DNA of 64,000 bases from Myxococcales bacterium. GTDB taxonomy: Bacteria; Myxococcota_A; Polyangia; Polyangiales; JADJMO01. The position numbers and the translations under genes are program-made. The stretch lies in contig JADJMO010000021.1 of assembly GCA_016709545.1 (NCBI GenBank), forward strand, positions 124,001-188,000, given 5' to 3'. Below the pieces are notes generated by a model that ran no database searches, had not been told where the DNA came from, and was given only the letters and a program-made list of their open reading frames with translations. Positions 38,028 through 48,536 of this stretch are shown in pieces. How positions within the stretch are numbered: position 1 is the stretch's first letter; each line of letters begins with the position of its first letter.

Positions 38028-39057
38028 ATGCGATTCCCCCGGTTGTCTCCGTTTCTCCTCGGTCTGGTCGCCTTCGTCCCCGCGGCGAGCGTCACCACGG
38101 GCAACGCCAGCGCGGCCGACGATCAAGGGGCCGGCGCCGATTGCAGCGTGACCGGCAAGGGCGTCGTCGAGAAGGGCGTGTTCATCTACAACGCCGAGAA
38201 GGACGGCACCCCCATCGCGGGCTTCGCGACCCAGGAGGTGGTCCTCACGGTGTCCGATTTCCCGGCCGATCCGAGCGCGGGGCGGGCCAAGGTCAAGACC
38301 GGCAAGGGCTCGGGCTCGGTCCGCATCGAGGGCTTCATCGACCCGACCAAGATCCCCCTCGCCGCCAAGCAAGACGTCACCGTCGTGGCCGACCACGTGT
38401 GGATCGGTCGCGGCCAGGCGGTCAAGCTCAAGGGTGCGTCGCCCGGCAAGCTCCACGTCCAGACCACCATCACCGCCACGCAGCAGACCCTCAAGGGCAA
38501 GGCCACCTGCAGCCAGCTGGCGGTCGGCCCGGTCAAGACCGACGAGTTCGAACTCCCCAAGGACGCCAAGAAGTGGGTCCTCAAGTCCTCCTCGCTCGAC
38601 CTCTTCGCCGAGTCGGGCGGCGGCAGCTCGGTGTTCACCATCGAGGTGCCCAACGCGAAACGCCGGCGTGCTGCTCTCGACCGAGATGAAGGGCCCGTGG
38701 GTTCGCGTCCAGCACAAGGGTTCACTCACGGTCGACGCGTGGGCCAAGGCCGCCGACCTCAAGCCGTTCCCCAAGGGCGAGATGCTCGACGCCCTCAGCA
38801 CCAACAGCATGGTGTCGATCTCGCCGGCCAAGCTCAAGGTCGAGGGCTCCACCAAGCTCGTCATCGTCGACAAGGACGTGCCGCTGCGCCTCACGGCCAA
38901 CGACGCGGTGAAGGCCATCGGGGTGATCGAGTCGGGCGCCGAGGTGGTGGTGGTCGACACGGTGGCCGGCTGGTCGCGCATCTACCCGAAGGGCCTCGAG
39001 ATCATCCCGCCCGACGGCAAGGACTTCTGGGCCAAGGCCAAGGACCTCGGGCTCTGA
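38028..39057 (+). CDS. Secreted protein of unknown function (frameshifted)
   Basis: Signal peptide MRFPRLSPFLLGLVAFVPAA, cleaved near NASA-ADD. The mature part is beta-rich and Lys-rich (GVFIYNAEKDGTPIAGFAT, KGASPGKLHVQTTITATQQT, KDAKKWVLKSSSLDLFAE). The frame breaks near 38660 (PNAK) and resumes with NAGVLLSTEMKGPWVRVQHK, then SKLKVEG-like repeats and WSRIYPKGLEIIPPDGKDFW, which resembles SH3-like domains of envelope proteins. The start ATG is preceded by GGTCAGG. No family recognised. Confidence 0.7.
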
Positions 39058-39083
39058 GTGTCCGTTCGGGGCGTCCGTTCGGG

Positions 39084-39833
39084 GTGCGCCTCGCCGTCCT
39101 CGCACCGCTGACCTTCGTCGCGTGCTCGCGTCGCGCGGACGAACGGGTGACCACGCCGGTCGTGGTCGCCCCGACCGCGTCGGAGGTCGCGACCGCCTCG
39201 GCGTCCGCGTCCTCGTCGGCGTCCGTCGCCCCGGCGCCCACGTTCCGGGCGAAGGCGTCGTACGGGATCGTCGTCGCGCCTCCGTCGGTGCACGTGCCCG
39301 TCGTGTACCTGCACGGCATGTGGGCCTCGCCCGAGGATTCGTGCTCGTTCTTCGAGCCCGCGGCGGCCCACGTCGGGCCGCTCGTCTGCCCGCGCGGCAA
39401 CCTCGCGCCGAGCGCCGGGGGTGCGTGGGGCGGCCCGCTCGCGGCCAAGCGCGTGCACCTCGACGAAGCGCTGAAGGCCGCGACTGCGTACGGTGCGCTC
39501 GCCGACCAGGGCGTCCTCCTCGGCTTCTCGAGCGGCGCCCTCTTCGCGCTCGAACTCGCGCAGCACGAGCCCGGACGCTGGCCCGCGCTCGTGCTCATGT
39601 CGATGCACCTCTCCACCTCGGCCGCCGCGCTGAAGGCCGCCAAGGTGCGCCGCCTCGTGCTGGCCGCCGGTGAGCAGGACGGCAGCTTCGCCCACCTGCG
39701 CTCGCTCGCCACGACGCTCGCGGCGGGCGGCGTCTCCACGCGCTTCGTGACACTGGGCAAGGTGGGCCACCACTTCGCGGTCGACATGGAGGCGCGCATG
39801 ACCGAGGCGATCGACTGGGTGCGCGGCGACTGA
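39084..39833 (+). CDS. Alpha/beta-hydrolase lipoprotein
   Basis: About 249 residues from GTG 39084, which yields MRLAVLAPLTFVAC (lipobox); earlier in-frame start codons are absent. Residues 15-50 are a Ser/Ala/Thr linker. The hydrolase part starts VHVPVVYLHGMWASPEDSC, with the nucleophile elbow GFSSGALFALELA (Ser between glycines) and a late His in VTLGKVGHHFAVDME; the acid is probably Asp in VLAAGEQDGSFA. This is the catalytic triad layout of small esterases and thioesterases. Substrate unknown. Confidence 0.85.
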   Translation: MRLAVLAPLTFVACSRRADERVTTPVVVAPTASEVATASASASSSASVAPAPTFRAKASYGIVVAPPSVHVPVVYLHGMWASPEDSCSFFEPAAAHVGPLVCPRGNLAPSAGGAWGGPLAAKRVHLDEALKAATAYGALADQGVLLGFSSGALFALELAQHEPGRWPALVLMSMHLSTSAAALKAAKVRRLVLAAGEQDGSFAHLRSLATTLAAGGVSTRFVTLGKVGHHFAVDMEARMTEAIDWVRGD

Positions 39834-39851
39834 TCTCCTAAGCTCCGACGC

Positions 39852-40421
39852 GTGTCCTTCGACCCCTACGCGCCGCCGGCCGCGCCGATCGCGAGAGACG
39901 TCGATCTGAGGCTCACGGTCTTCGTCGAGGACTACAAGCTCGCGATCAAGAAGGGCAGCACGCTGCCGGCTTGCTGCGTGCGTTGCGGCGAGCCCGCCGA
40001 CACGCGGGTGTCCCACCGGTTCTCGTTCACGCCGCGCTGGGTCGGTTGGCTCTTCCTCCTCAGCTGGTGCTTCGCCCTCCCGGTGATGTTCGCCGTCACC
40101 AAGCGCGCCTCGCTCGACATGCCGCTGTGCAGCCCACACGCGGTCGCCTGGAAGCGGGGCCGGACCCAGCGCTGGATCGGGCTCGGCGTGCTCGTGCTCG
40201 GCGTCGCGCTGGGCATCGTGTCGCTGGTGGTCGAGGCCCCCGAGGAGGTGGGGCTCACGCTGATCGGCGCCGGCCTCTTCGTGGGGATCCTGCTGGCGGT
40301 GCTCGCGAGCAAGCAGTTCCTCCGCGCCGACAAGGTGGACGAGCACTACGTCTACGTCGTGGGCGTGCACCCCGGCGCCATCGCGGCCGCGCTGCACGCG
40401 AGCACACAGCGGCCGCTGTGA
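39852..40421 (+). CDS. Small membrane protein of unknown function
   Basis: A 189-residue protein from GTG 39852, 18 bases after the hydrolase. A cytoplasmic CxxC-type module (PACCVRCGEPADTR) precedes two or three membrane helices (VGWLFLLSWCFALPVMFA, IGLGVLVLGVALGIVSLVV, LIGAGLFVGILLAVLA). It ends with a soluble tail. The CxxC pairs could bind zinc. No family recognised. Confidence 0.65.
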   Translation: MSFDPYAPPAAPIARDVDLRLTVFVEDYKLAIKKGSTLPACCVRCGEPADTRVSHRFSFTPRWVGWLFLLSWCFALPVMFAVTKRASLDMPLCSPHAVAWKRGRTQRWIGLGVLVLGVALGIVSLVVEAPEEVGLTLIGAGLFVGILLAVLASKQFLRADKVDEHYVYVVGVHPGAIAAALHASTQRPL

Positions 40422-40473
40422 CGGGGCGTCGCTTGCACGGGGTCGTCGCCCCACGTGGCGGGAGCGCCTGGCC

Positions 40474-41539
40474 CTAGGGGCCCGCGTCACCGCCGAGCAC
40501 GGGGCGCAGCGGGCGGGTGGTCCACTGCCAGTACCATCCCTGTCCGTTCTTGCCGCGGTACCGGACCTCCGTCGAGTCGAGCGTGAGCTTGGTGAAGTCC
40601 AGCTCCACCGAGGCGAGTGCGCCGCCGCTGCCGGCAGGGGTGGGGAGCCGCGCGATCTTCACGGCGTGCGGGGGCGCGGTGTCGATCATGGTGAGATCGA
40701 AGTCGCCGTACCCCTGGTACTCGCGCATCGCCCACACCACGGTCGGCGCCTCGCGGAGCACACCGGCCTGCATGCGGACGAAGTGGCTCGCGGCGGCGTG
40801 GAGAGTGTGCCTGCCAGCGTCGACCCGCGCGAGCAGCTTGCCGACGGCGTCGAACACGCAGACCTCGGCGGACGCGTGTTGGTCCTTGTCGACCGAGAAC
40901 CCGGTCGTGACGAGGCGGGTGCCATCGAGGTCGAAGGGACATCGTGTCGACGCAGACGAGGTTCGGCAGCGGTGAGAGCCCGAGCGTCTTGAGGTCGACG
41001 ACGTCGGTCGCGAGCCGCTTCTTTCCGTCCGCAAGCTTGGTGTACACGAGCGCGAGGAGCCCCGCCTTCGGCTCGACGACGAAGCGACGCACCATGCCGT
41101 AGGTCGCGACGATCTTGCCGTCCCGCCGAACGGCGAGCGTCCACTGCAGGTCGGATGGGCCGTGCTGTCCGAAAGCCAGCACCGTGGTCCCGTCGGCGAG
41201 CGCCGTCTCGGACTCGGGCTTGGCCACCTTGGGATCGAACCCCGGGGCCGCGCGGTCCACGTCCTCGGACAGCCGGCGCGCGTAGGCCGAAGCCGGCACC
41301 GGGGCGGACAGGACCTGGAGGAACGGCGCCAGCGTGGGCAACGGCTTCGGTGGCGGCGGGGGCTCGCTGGTGGGCGCAGCGGAGGGGATGGTCGCCGTCT
41401 TCGGTTCCGGCAGCGGCGTGGTGGAGGTGGACGAAGGCGCCGACGGGGCGGCCACCTCCGGCGTGTCCCGTGCCACGGGTGTCGCCTCGCGAGAGCAGGC
41501 CACGAGGGACATCGAGAGGACGGCAGCGGTCGCGCGCAT
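40474..41539 (-). CDS. Lipoprotein of unknown function (frameshifted)
   Basis: MRATAAVLSMSLVAC is a lipoprotein signal. A Thr/Pro/Ser linker runs to about residue 65. The rest is beta-propeller-like (VLAFGQHGPSDLQWTLAVRR, GKIVATYGMVRRFVVEPKAG, LATDVVDLKTLGLSPL). The frame breaks near 40945 (VCVDTMS) and continues PFDLDGTRLVTTGFSVDKDQ to AVRYRGKNGQGWYWQWTTRP-like ending. No family recognised. It is divergent from the DUF4259 gene. Confidence 0.7.
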
Positions 41540-41798
41540 GCCCTAGGAACGCTCGACGGGCCCAGGTTCGTCAATGCTCGGGACGGCGAGTCCTTCTTCC
41601 CAGCCTTCGGCAACATCGCGACGTCGCCGCCGACCAGTCCTTGGATCCGTGCTCGCATCCCGACCTTCGCCGACGCCCCCGTCCCGGGAGACTCGGGGCT
41701 TGGTTTCGTGACGCCGCGTTCGCGTCCTGCGTCCAGCGAGCTCGGCGCGAGCGCGCGCGCTCTGGCCAGGATCGACGCCGTGTCCTACGACCCCTTTC
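41540..41798. other. Divergent intergenic region
   Basis: This 259-bp stretch separates the lipoprotein gene and the DUF4259 gene, which run away from each other. It must contain both promoters. I see no clear -35/-10 boxes, repeats or RNA structure in it. Confidence 0.3.
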
Positions 41799-42203
41799 AT
41801 GGGAACCTGGGGACCGGGCACGTTCGAGAACGACCACGCGCTCGACTGGTGGGGAGACCTCCGCGAAGGAAGCCCGTCGCTGGCGCGCGAGGTGCTCGAG
41901 AGCGTGGCGAACGCCGCACCCGACGCCGACCTCGACGCCGACGACTGCTGCGAGGCGCTGGTCGCCGCCGAGTTCGTGGCGGCCGCTGTCGGTCGTGGGA
42001 TCGACCGGCTGCCCAGCGAGGAGGCGGAGGCATGGCTCGAGGAGCACGGCGCGGCGCTCGAATGCCTCGCGCTCGCGCGCACCGCCGTGGAGAAGATCGA
42101 ATCCAGGTCGGAGCTCCAGGAGCTCTGGGACGAGGGCGGTCGCGACGAGGACTGGCACGCGAACGTTGCGGAGCTGCGGAGCCGCCTCGCAGAGGCCTCG
42201 TGA
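41799..42203 (+). CDS. DUF4259 domain protein
   Basis: A 134-residue soluble protein opening MGTWGPGTFENDHALDWWGD, the diagnostic start of DUF4259 (G-T-W-G-x-x-x-F-E-N-D-x-A-x-D-W). The rest is acidic and helical. Proteins of this family often stand next to immunity-like or other small unknown genes. It overlaps the next gene by 4 bp (GTGA), so the two are co-translated. Function unknown. Confidence 0.85.
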   Translation: MGTWGPGTFENDHALDWWGDLREGSPSLAREVLESVANAAPDADLDADDCCEALVAAEFVAAAVGRGIDRLPSEEAEAWLEEHGAALECLALARTAVEKIESRSELQELWDEGGRDEDWHANVAELRSRLAEAS

Positions 42204-42769
42204 ACAGGGAGCTGCTGAAGAGGATCGCGCCGTCCCTTCGTGCCCTCGGCTTTCGTGGCTCTGGCCAGAACTACCGGAAGACCGAGGGCGACTTCGTCTT
42301 CATCATCAACTTCCAGGGCAGCAAGTGGGGTGATGCGTTCTTCGTCAACCTGGGCGCGCAGCCCACCTTCATCCCGGCCGAGGGTGACGCGGACCTGGAG
42401 CGGCTGAAGGAGTACCAGTGCATCCTCCAAGCGAGAGTGGGGGGCGACTGGCCGTGGAACCTCTGCGAGGCGCAGTTCGCGTCGCTGGAGCAGCAGATCA
42501 CGAGCAAACAGGCCGCCTTCTTCGGGCACGCCCAGACCCTGCGGACTGCGCTCGCGGTCGACTCGCCGGACTCGCTCCTGGCGAGGTTCAGTGCCGGCAC
42601 CACCAAGGCACGTGCGGCGCTGCACCTGGCTCGCGCGGCCGTCAGGCTCGGCCACCTGGTGACGGCGCGTGGCCTGGTCGAACGTGGATTCGAACTGGCC
42701 GGCGATCGCGCAACGCTGTTGCTCGCCGACCTCCAGCGTGTGCGAGACGAGACCGCGGCCTACCGCTGA
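42200..42769 (+). CDS. DUF4304 domain protein
   Basis: A 189-residue protein from GTG 42200. LLKRIAPSLRALGFRGSGQN, YRKTEGDFVFIINFQGSKWG and DAFFVNLGAQPTF are the DUF4304 pattern. The C-terminal part is helical (ALHLARAAVRLGHLVTARGL). DUF4304 and DUF4259 proteins occur in contact-dependent toxin-immunity neighbourhoods in some bacteria; no toxin gene is adjacent here. Function unknown. Confidence 0.85.
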   Translation: MNRELLKRIAPSLRALGFRGSGQNYRKTEGDFVFIINFQGSKWGDAFFVNLGAQPTFIPAEGDADLERLKEYQCILQARVGGDWPWNLCEAQFASLEQQITSKQAAFFGHAQTLRTALAVDSPDSLLARFSAGTTKARAALHLARAAVRLGHLVTARGLVERGFELAGDRATLLLADLQRVRDETAAYR

Positions 42770-42832
42770 AGCCATCGAGGCTTCACTCCGGGTCGGGAGA
42801 AGGCGTCAGCGTGAACGCGATCTGCGTGCCGC

Positions 42833-43216
42833 TCAGACCGACAAGACGACGACCCCCGCGAAATGCCCACCGAGGCGCTCGAAGTCGGCGACGTCTCCCG
42901 TGAGCACGATGCCGTCGAGCATCGCCGCGGTCGCCATCACCATGGCGTCGACCGTCAGGCGAGCATCGACGCCGCGCAGACGCGACAAGGCGACGCCGGC
43001 GGCCTGCGCCGTGGCCAGGGACGCGACGACCCGCGTGGCCGCGAGGATCGTTTCCCGGCGATCGGTACGACCGCGCCACCACTCCGCCACCACGGGCAGC
43101 GGCACGACGAGGTGGGCGCGCCCCGCACGGGCCAGCTGGAAGAAGCCGACCATGCGCGCCTTGCCGCGCTCCGCCGCGACGAGGGCGGAGGTGTCGAGCA
43201 CGTACGTGGAGGTCAC
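42833..43216 (-). CDS. vapC: PIN-domain toxin (VapC-like)
   Basis: A 127-residue PIN ribonuclease. The acidic residues of the metal site are in place: Asp8 (YVLDTSAL), Glu45 (VVAEWW), Asp90 (LTVDAMVMA) and Asp108 (LTGDVADF). The length is typical of VapC. It overlaps the antitoxin gene by 4 bp and is translated from the same message, as in vapBC operons. Toxicity is inferred from family and context. Confidence 0.9.
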   Translation of the reverse strand: MTSTYVLDTSALVAAERGKARMVGFFQLARAGRAHLVVPLPVVAEWWRGRTDRRETILAATRVVASLATAQAAGVALSRLRGVDARLTVDAMVMATAAMLDGIVLTGDVADFERLGGHFAGVVVLSV

Positions 43217-43500
43217 GCGGCCGCCCCGCGCCTCTTGCCCTTCTTCGCGCGCACCTCGGCGCCGATGGCCGATTCGAGGGCGTCGAGCTCGGCAGGCGAC
43301 ATCGGCCGCTGGCCGCGCTCGCGGAGGTACTGTCCCGCGGCCAACCTCCGCCGCGCCTCCGCCGCGAGATCGGTGACCGCGGCCGACACGTTTCCGCCGA
43401 AATCCGCGTCGGCGAGCGCCTTGAGCGCTCTCTTGGTCTCGACGTCGACGGACACCGAGAACGTCTCGGTGGCGCCCGGGCGGCGTCGCTTCGCCTTCAT
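43213..43500 (-). CDS. Antitoxin partner of the PIN toxin
   Basis: A 95-residue basic protein. The N-terminal part (TETFSVSVDVETKRALKALA) looks like a ribbon-helix-helix DNA-binding unit, and the tail (PAELDALESAIGAEVRAKKG) would cover the toxin. A palindrome on its start codon (43499-43516) is a likely autoregulatory operator. Assignment rests on position and overlap with the PIN gene plus this fold pattern. Confidence 0.8.
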   Translation of the reverse strand: MKAKRRRPGATETFSVSVDVETKRALKALADADFGGNVSAAVTDLAAEARRRLAAGQYLRERGQRPMSPAELDALESAIGAEVRAKKGKRRGAAA

Positions 43501-43516
43501 GCTACAACGATAGCAT
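43499..43516. promoter_or_regulatory. Probable toxin-antitoxin operator
   Basis: ATGCTA at 43499-43504 and TAGCAT at 43511-43516 form a perfect inverted repeat with a 6-base spacer. It overlaps the antitoxin start codon and stands out as AT-rich. VapB/RHH antitoxins commonly bind palindromes at their own promoters. Binding is inferred. Confidence 0.6.
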
Positions 43517-43537
43517 ACCAGCCGAGGCCACTGAGGA

Positions 43538-44924
43538 TCACTCCGTCGCGTGCACCGCGTCGTCGCCCCACGGGCGAAGGGGAGGCGCGAGCACCGGTGG
43601 AGTCCTGGCGAGCGGGGACCGGGCGAGGGTCGCGGACGTGGACGGGGACGCCGACGGCGCTGCGAGCACTGGCGCGACTGACGCGATCGCCGAGGGCGGC
43701 GGCGTGAGGGGCGCGGCGCGCGAGGAGAACGTCTCCCCTGCCAGCGCCGACGCCGAGGCGCCGCGCTCTCCCTGCGAGAGGACGCTCCCGCCGACGACGA
43801 GCGCCGAGTCCGAGCAGGAAGACGAGACCGACGCGGCCCAAGTCCCTGCGCGCCCGCGGGGCCTTTGTCGTCGCCTCCACCGGCGACAGCGTGTGGTGCT
43901 CGCCGGGAACCGGCGTGCGCAGCGCGACGTGGGCGCGTCGCGCCCGTATCGTCGCCCGCTCGATCGCCACCGCCACCGTGTGCCGACGCTGGGCGAGCCG
44001 ATCGCCCAGGTGTCGCTCCACGAACGCGGCGACGTCGCTCGCCGTGCTCCCGCCGACGTCGGCCAGCGCCTCCTCGAGGGCCTGCCCGAGCTCCGCGGCG
44101 GTCGCGAATCGCTCCCCGGGCTCGTGGCTCAGCGCGCGGCGTACGGTCCGGCGCACCCCTTCGGGCACCCCGCGCAGCGGCGCGGCCGGGCGGCCCGAGG
44201 CGAGGATCGCCATGGTCTCCTCCTGCGAGTCGCCCTCGAAGGGCAGCCTCCCCGCGATCAGCTCGTAGAGCACGACGCCGACGGCCCAGACGTCCACCCT
44301 CCGATCGATCGCCGCGCCGGCGAGCTGCTCGGGCGCCATGTACGGAGCCTTCCCCTTGAAGTGACCGTCCGCCGTCGTCGCGGCGCTGCGCGCCTCGGCC
44401 CGCGCGATGCCGAAGTCGATCAGCTTCACCGCGCCGCTGGCGGTCAGCAGCACGTTCTGCGGCGACACGTCACGGTGGACGACGCCGAGCCATCGGTGCT
44501 GGTCGTCGCGGGCCTCGTGGGCGGCGTGAAGGCCGGCGCAGAGATCGGCCGCGATGCGGAGCGCGATGCTTACCGGCACGCGCTCGCCCGCCCTGGCCGC
44601 TGCCCGCCGGAGCCGCGACAGCGACTCGCCGTCGACGTATTCGATCGCGAGGAACAGCTGTTCGTCGCGCGCGCCCACGGCGAGCGTGTGGGCGACGTTC
44701 GGGTGCACGACGCGCGACGCGATGCGCGCCTCGTCCGCGAACATCCGCTGGAAGTGGTCGTCCTCGGCGAGGTGAGCCTTCACCTGCTTGAGCGCCACGA
44801 GGCGCCCGTCGGCGGCGCGCCCGAGCCACACGATGGCCATCCCGCCCTCCGCGAGCGGCGCCAGCACCTCGTATCGCCCCAGCAAGTCGCCCGGCTGGAT
44901 GCCGGAGCAAGAGAACCAAGTCAT
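43538..44924 (-). CDS. Ser/Thr protein kinase (frameshifted C-terminus)
   Basis: Starts at ATG 44924. Kinase landmarks: LAPLAEGGMAIVWLGRA, Lys46 in VALKQV, HRDVSPQNVLL, DFGIARAEARS, APEQLAG. After residue ~330 comes a basic linker and a membrane helix (GRVGLVFLLGLG). There the frame reads on into Arg-rich sequence; a shift near 43810 gives SALVVGGSVLSQGERGASAS and a Pro/Ala/Ser-rich tail that ends WGDDAVHATE at TGA 43538-43540, which looks more natural. It would be a membrane-anchored kinase with an extracytoplasmic Pro/Ser tail, a common signalling type in Myxococcota. Confidence 0.85.
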
Positions 44925-45229
44925 GCGCGTCTCCGTTGCGAGGTCCACGGCGAAGGAGCTCACCTCTCGAGCAACGCGCGTTCCTCGATGCAGACGTGAT
45001 CGTATGCGCGGATCGATCGTGCCTCGCGCGCTGGTCCACGAGCGTCGAGCGCGCGCGCGCCCCGAGGAAACACGAGGCTCCGTGATCCATCGCAACCCGC
45101 GGTCCGTGAGGGGTGATCGATCCGATCGCGCGCCTCGGATCGAATCGATCCGAGCGCAGCTTGTGCCACGCTGCGCGGACCGTCCGATGACGCATCGCGA
45201 CGCGCCCGCCCACCAGCGTTGCCCTCGGG
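44925..45229. other. Intergenic region with a 21-bp palindrome
   Basis: This 305-bp stretch lies between the kinase and AraC genes (both minus strand). It should contain the AraC terminator and the kinase promoter. CTCGGATCGA at 45134-45143 and TCGATCCGAG at 45145-45154 mirror each other around one base. No T-run follows, so an operator is as likely as a terminator. Nothing else stands out. Confidence 0.4.
45134..45154. repeat. 21-bp near-perfect palindrome
   Basis: Two 10-base arms are exactly complementary around a single A. It lies between a regulator gene and a kinase gene. Confidence 0.6.
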
Positions 45230-46119
45230 CTAGCCGGTCGCGTCTGCGATGTCCTGGCTGGGGGGCACGCCGAACTTGCGCGCGTACTCCCGGCTGAACT
45301 GGCTCGGGCTCTCGTACCCGATCTCGAACGCGGTGGCAGTGACCGAGGCGCCGCCCGCGAGGAGTCGCCGGGCCTCGAGCAGGCGCAGCTCCTTCTGGTA
45401 CTGGAGCGGCGTCGTCGACGTGATCGTCTTGAAGTGCTGGTGGAAGGACGACGTGCTCATGCCCACGCGTCGCGCGAGCTCCGGGATGGCGAGCGGCGAA
45501 CGGATGTCGCCTCGGATGTGGCCGATGGCGCGGGCGATGGCGCTCGCCTGGCTGTCGTGGCGAAGCAGTCTGCGGAGCATGCCGCCGAAGGGAGCCACGA
45601 GCAGGCGGTAGTGGATCTCCTTTAGGACGAGGGGGCCGAGCACCTCGCATCCGCCGGATGATCGGCGAGCGCGAGGTATCGGCCCAGGGCATCGAGGAGC
45701 CCGGCGTCCGCCCGTTGGGTCTCCGCCGCACGAGCGCGTTCGGAGTCGAGCGCCGACGGTGCGACCTCGTCGTAGAGCTTCCTGAGGGTGGCGACGTTCA
45801 CCTCGAAGACCAGCGCCAGGTACGGCGCCTTCGTGATCCGGGAGCGCACGGGCAGGTCGTGGCTCACGAGGAGACACTCGCCCGGGCCGAACGAGATCGC
45901 CTGCTCTCCGAGGGAGACCTGTTTTGCGCCTCGGAGGATCAGGCATAGGACGGGCTGGTACAGCGACGCCTCGAGGGAGCTCGGGGAGCCTCGCCGGAGG
46001 AGCACGAGGTCTTCCATCGGACGCGTCACCTCTTGTCGGCCATTCTCCGCGGCCGAGAAGCGGCGAGACGCTTGCTCGACGAGCCTTTCCAGGTGCGTGC
46101 CACGGTTGCCGGCGACCAT
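45230..46119 (-). CDS. AraC family regulator with cupin-type N-terminus (frameshifted)
   Basis: The ATG at 46119 starts an AraC_N-type domain (PVLCLILRGAKQVSLGEQAI, GPGECLLVSHDLPVRS, YLALVFEVNVATLRKLYDEV). The frame breaks near 45655 (LADHPAD); CEVLGPLVLKEIHYRLLVAP continues and leads to the two-HTH DNA-binding domain: IPELARRVGMSTSSFHQHFK and AFEIGYESPSQFSREYARKF. It is divergent from the aldo/keto reductase gene, a common arrangement in which the regulator controls that gene. Confidence 0.88.
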
Positions 46120-46142
46120 GGCTGGAGCCTACGCCGGATGGA

Positions 46143-46152
46143 GAGAATTCTC
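46143..46152. promoter_or_regulatory. 10-bp palindrome in AraC/AKR promoter region
   Basis: GAGAATTCTC is perfectly palindromic and lies in the 157-bp divergent space between the AraC and aldo/keto reductase genes. Two GGAGG-like direct elements follow within 40 bases. It may be part of the AraC binding site, but AraC sites are usually direct repeats. Confidence 0.25.
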
Positions 46153-46276
46153 CTCGTGCTTGGAGGATCGAGCATGCACTTCGGAGGAAAGGGCAGGCGG
46201 CCTGCACCGCGGGCGGGTAGGGTCGAGTCGTCTCGAACAGGGCTCTCGATCGCCCACGAACCAAGGAGCGACCTCC

Positions 46277-47242
<966 letters not shown>

Positions 47243-47343
47243 CGGCCACGAACCCCGTAGTCGAGCAAGCCCGCGCACCGCCAGAGTGAAGTGAGTTCGT
47301 CCACGCTTGGAGCTAGAATCCGCCGAGAGCTCCCGAACGTCCG

Positions 47344-48483
47344 ATGCGATCGTTCTTCCCTCTTCTCCTCGCTGTCGGCTGCGCGCGCGTGCCGCCCACC
47401 TCCTCGGCGCCGCCGTCGCCCGCCGCGCCGTCGGGCGACCCCTGCTCGCAGACGGTGAACGTCGACGGGGTGAACGCGCTGCCGCTGTCGTGCCAGCCCT
47501 TCGGTGCGACCTCGTCGAAGTCGCCGCCCCAGCCCGCGGACGGGCTCGTGTTGCCCGCGAGCTACTCCTTCTCGGACGACTACGCAGAGTGCAAGCACGC
47601 CCTCCCGACGGCGGAGCAAGGGGACTGCAACGCGTGCTGGGCCTTCTCCGTCGCCGGCCAGCTCTCCACGCGTGTCTGCAAGGCTCGGTATCGCGCGGGC
47701 ACGACCGCGTACGACGTGCTCTCGCCGCAGATGGTGCTGAGCTGCACGGCGCGCGCGTTCCCCCGCACGAACGGCTGCGCGGCCGCGGGCGGGAGGCCCG
47801 CCGAAGCCCTGCAGTGGATGGCTGGCCACTACCTGGTGAACGAGGCCTGCGTCCCCTACCGCTCCACCGACGATCCGCTCGCGTCGCAATGCCCCGAGAT
47901 GCTCCACGAGTGCCCCACCAAGGAGCGGTTCACGGTGTCTGCGGCTGGATACGTGATCGGCGACGAAGAGGCGATGAAGCGCGCCATCTACCGCAGCGGG
48001 CCCATCGCCTCCATCCTGCGGCTGTCGGCTTCACTCCACGACTTCGCCGGCGGCGAGGCGATCTTCGCGCTGACGAAGGCCGACCGCGATCGCTTCAGTC
48101 ACGAGGACGTCTGCGACGAAAAGCTCGTGAAGAAGAGACCCATCCCCGGCTACTGCTACCTGAACGGGAAGGACGGCTCGCGGAAGACGAGGGCGAATCA
48201 CGTCGTGCTGGTGTTCGGCTGGGGCGAGGATCCGACCACCAAGGAGAGGTACTGGATCGTGCGAAACTGGTGGGGCGAGGAGCAATACGCCCTCTGGGGC
48301 GGAGACAGCCTGGCGAAGCCGTACGGCGGCAGATCCGTGCTCGGAACGCCGCCCGCGAAGCCGCCCAGCGGACCGTTCCTTCGAATGAAGAGAGGCATCG
48401 ATCCCGAGGGCGACGTGGACGCCGCCGGGGGGTTGATCACCAACCCGAGCTTCCTCGTGTCCGTCCCGACGTCCAAGAAGTGA
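47344..48483 (+). CDS. Papain-family (C1) cysteine peptidase lipoprotein
   Basis: A 379-residue lipoprotein: MRSFFPLLLAVGC is a lipobox signal, followed by a Pro/Ser linker. The peptidase domain has the C1 landmarks: Gln92 of the oxyanion hole and Cys98 in EQGDCNACWAFS, the catalytic His in NHVVLVFGWGED, and the Asn in YWIVRNWWGEEQYA. There is no inhibitory pro-peptide of usual length between signal and domain, so it may be active as made, or inactive. C1 lipoproteins are rare in bacteria outside groups such as Myxococcota. It may digest proteins at the cell surface. Confidence 0.88.
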   Translation: MRSFFPLLLAVGCARVPPTSSAPPSPAAPSGDPCSQTVNVDGVNALPLSCQPFGATSSKSPPQPADGLVLPASYSFSDDYAECKHALPTAEQGDCNACWAFSVAGQLSTRVCKARYRAGTTAYDVLSPQMVLSCTARAFPRTNGCAAAGGRPAEALQWMAGHYLVNEACVPYRSTDDPLASQCPEMLHECPTKERFTVSAAGYVIGDEEAMKRAIYRSGPIASILRLSASLHDFAGGEAIFALTKADRDRFSHEDVCDEKLVKKRPIPGYCYLNGKDGSRKTRANHVVLVFGWGEDPTTKERYWIVRNWWGEEQYALWGGDSLAKPYGGRSVLGTPPAKPPSGPFLRMKRGIDPEGDVDAAGGLITNPSFLVSVPTSKK

Positions 48484-48536
48484 TCCGATTGGACGGCCCT
48501 TGCGCCCGCGAGGCGGCTCTCCGAGCTCTGGCGTGT

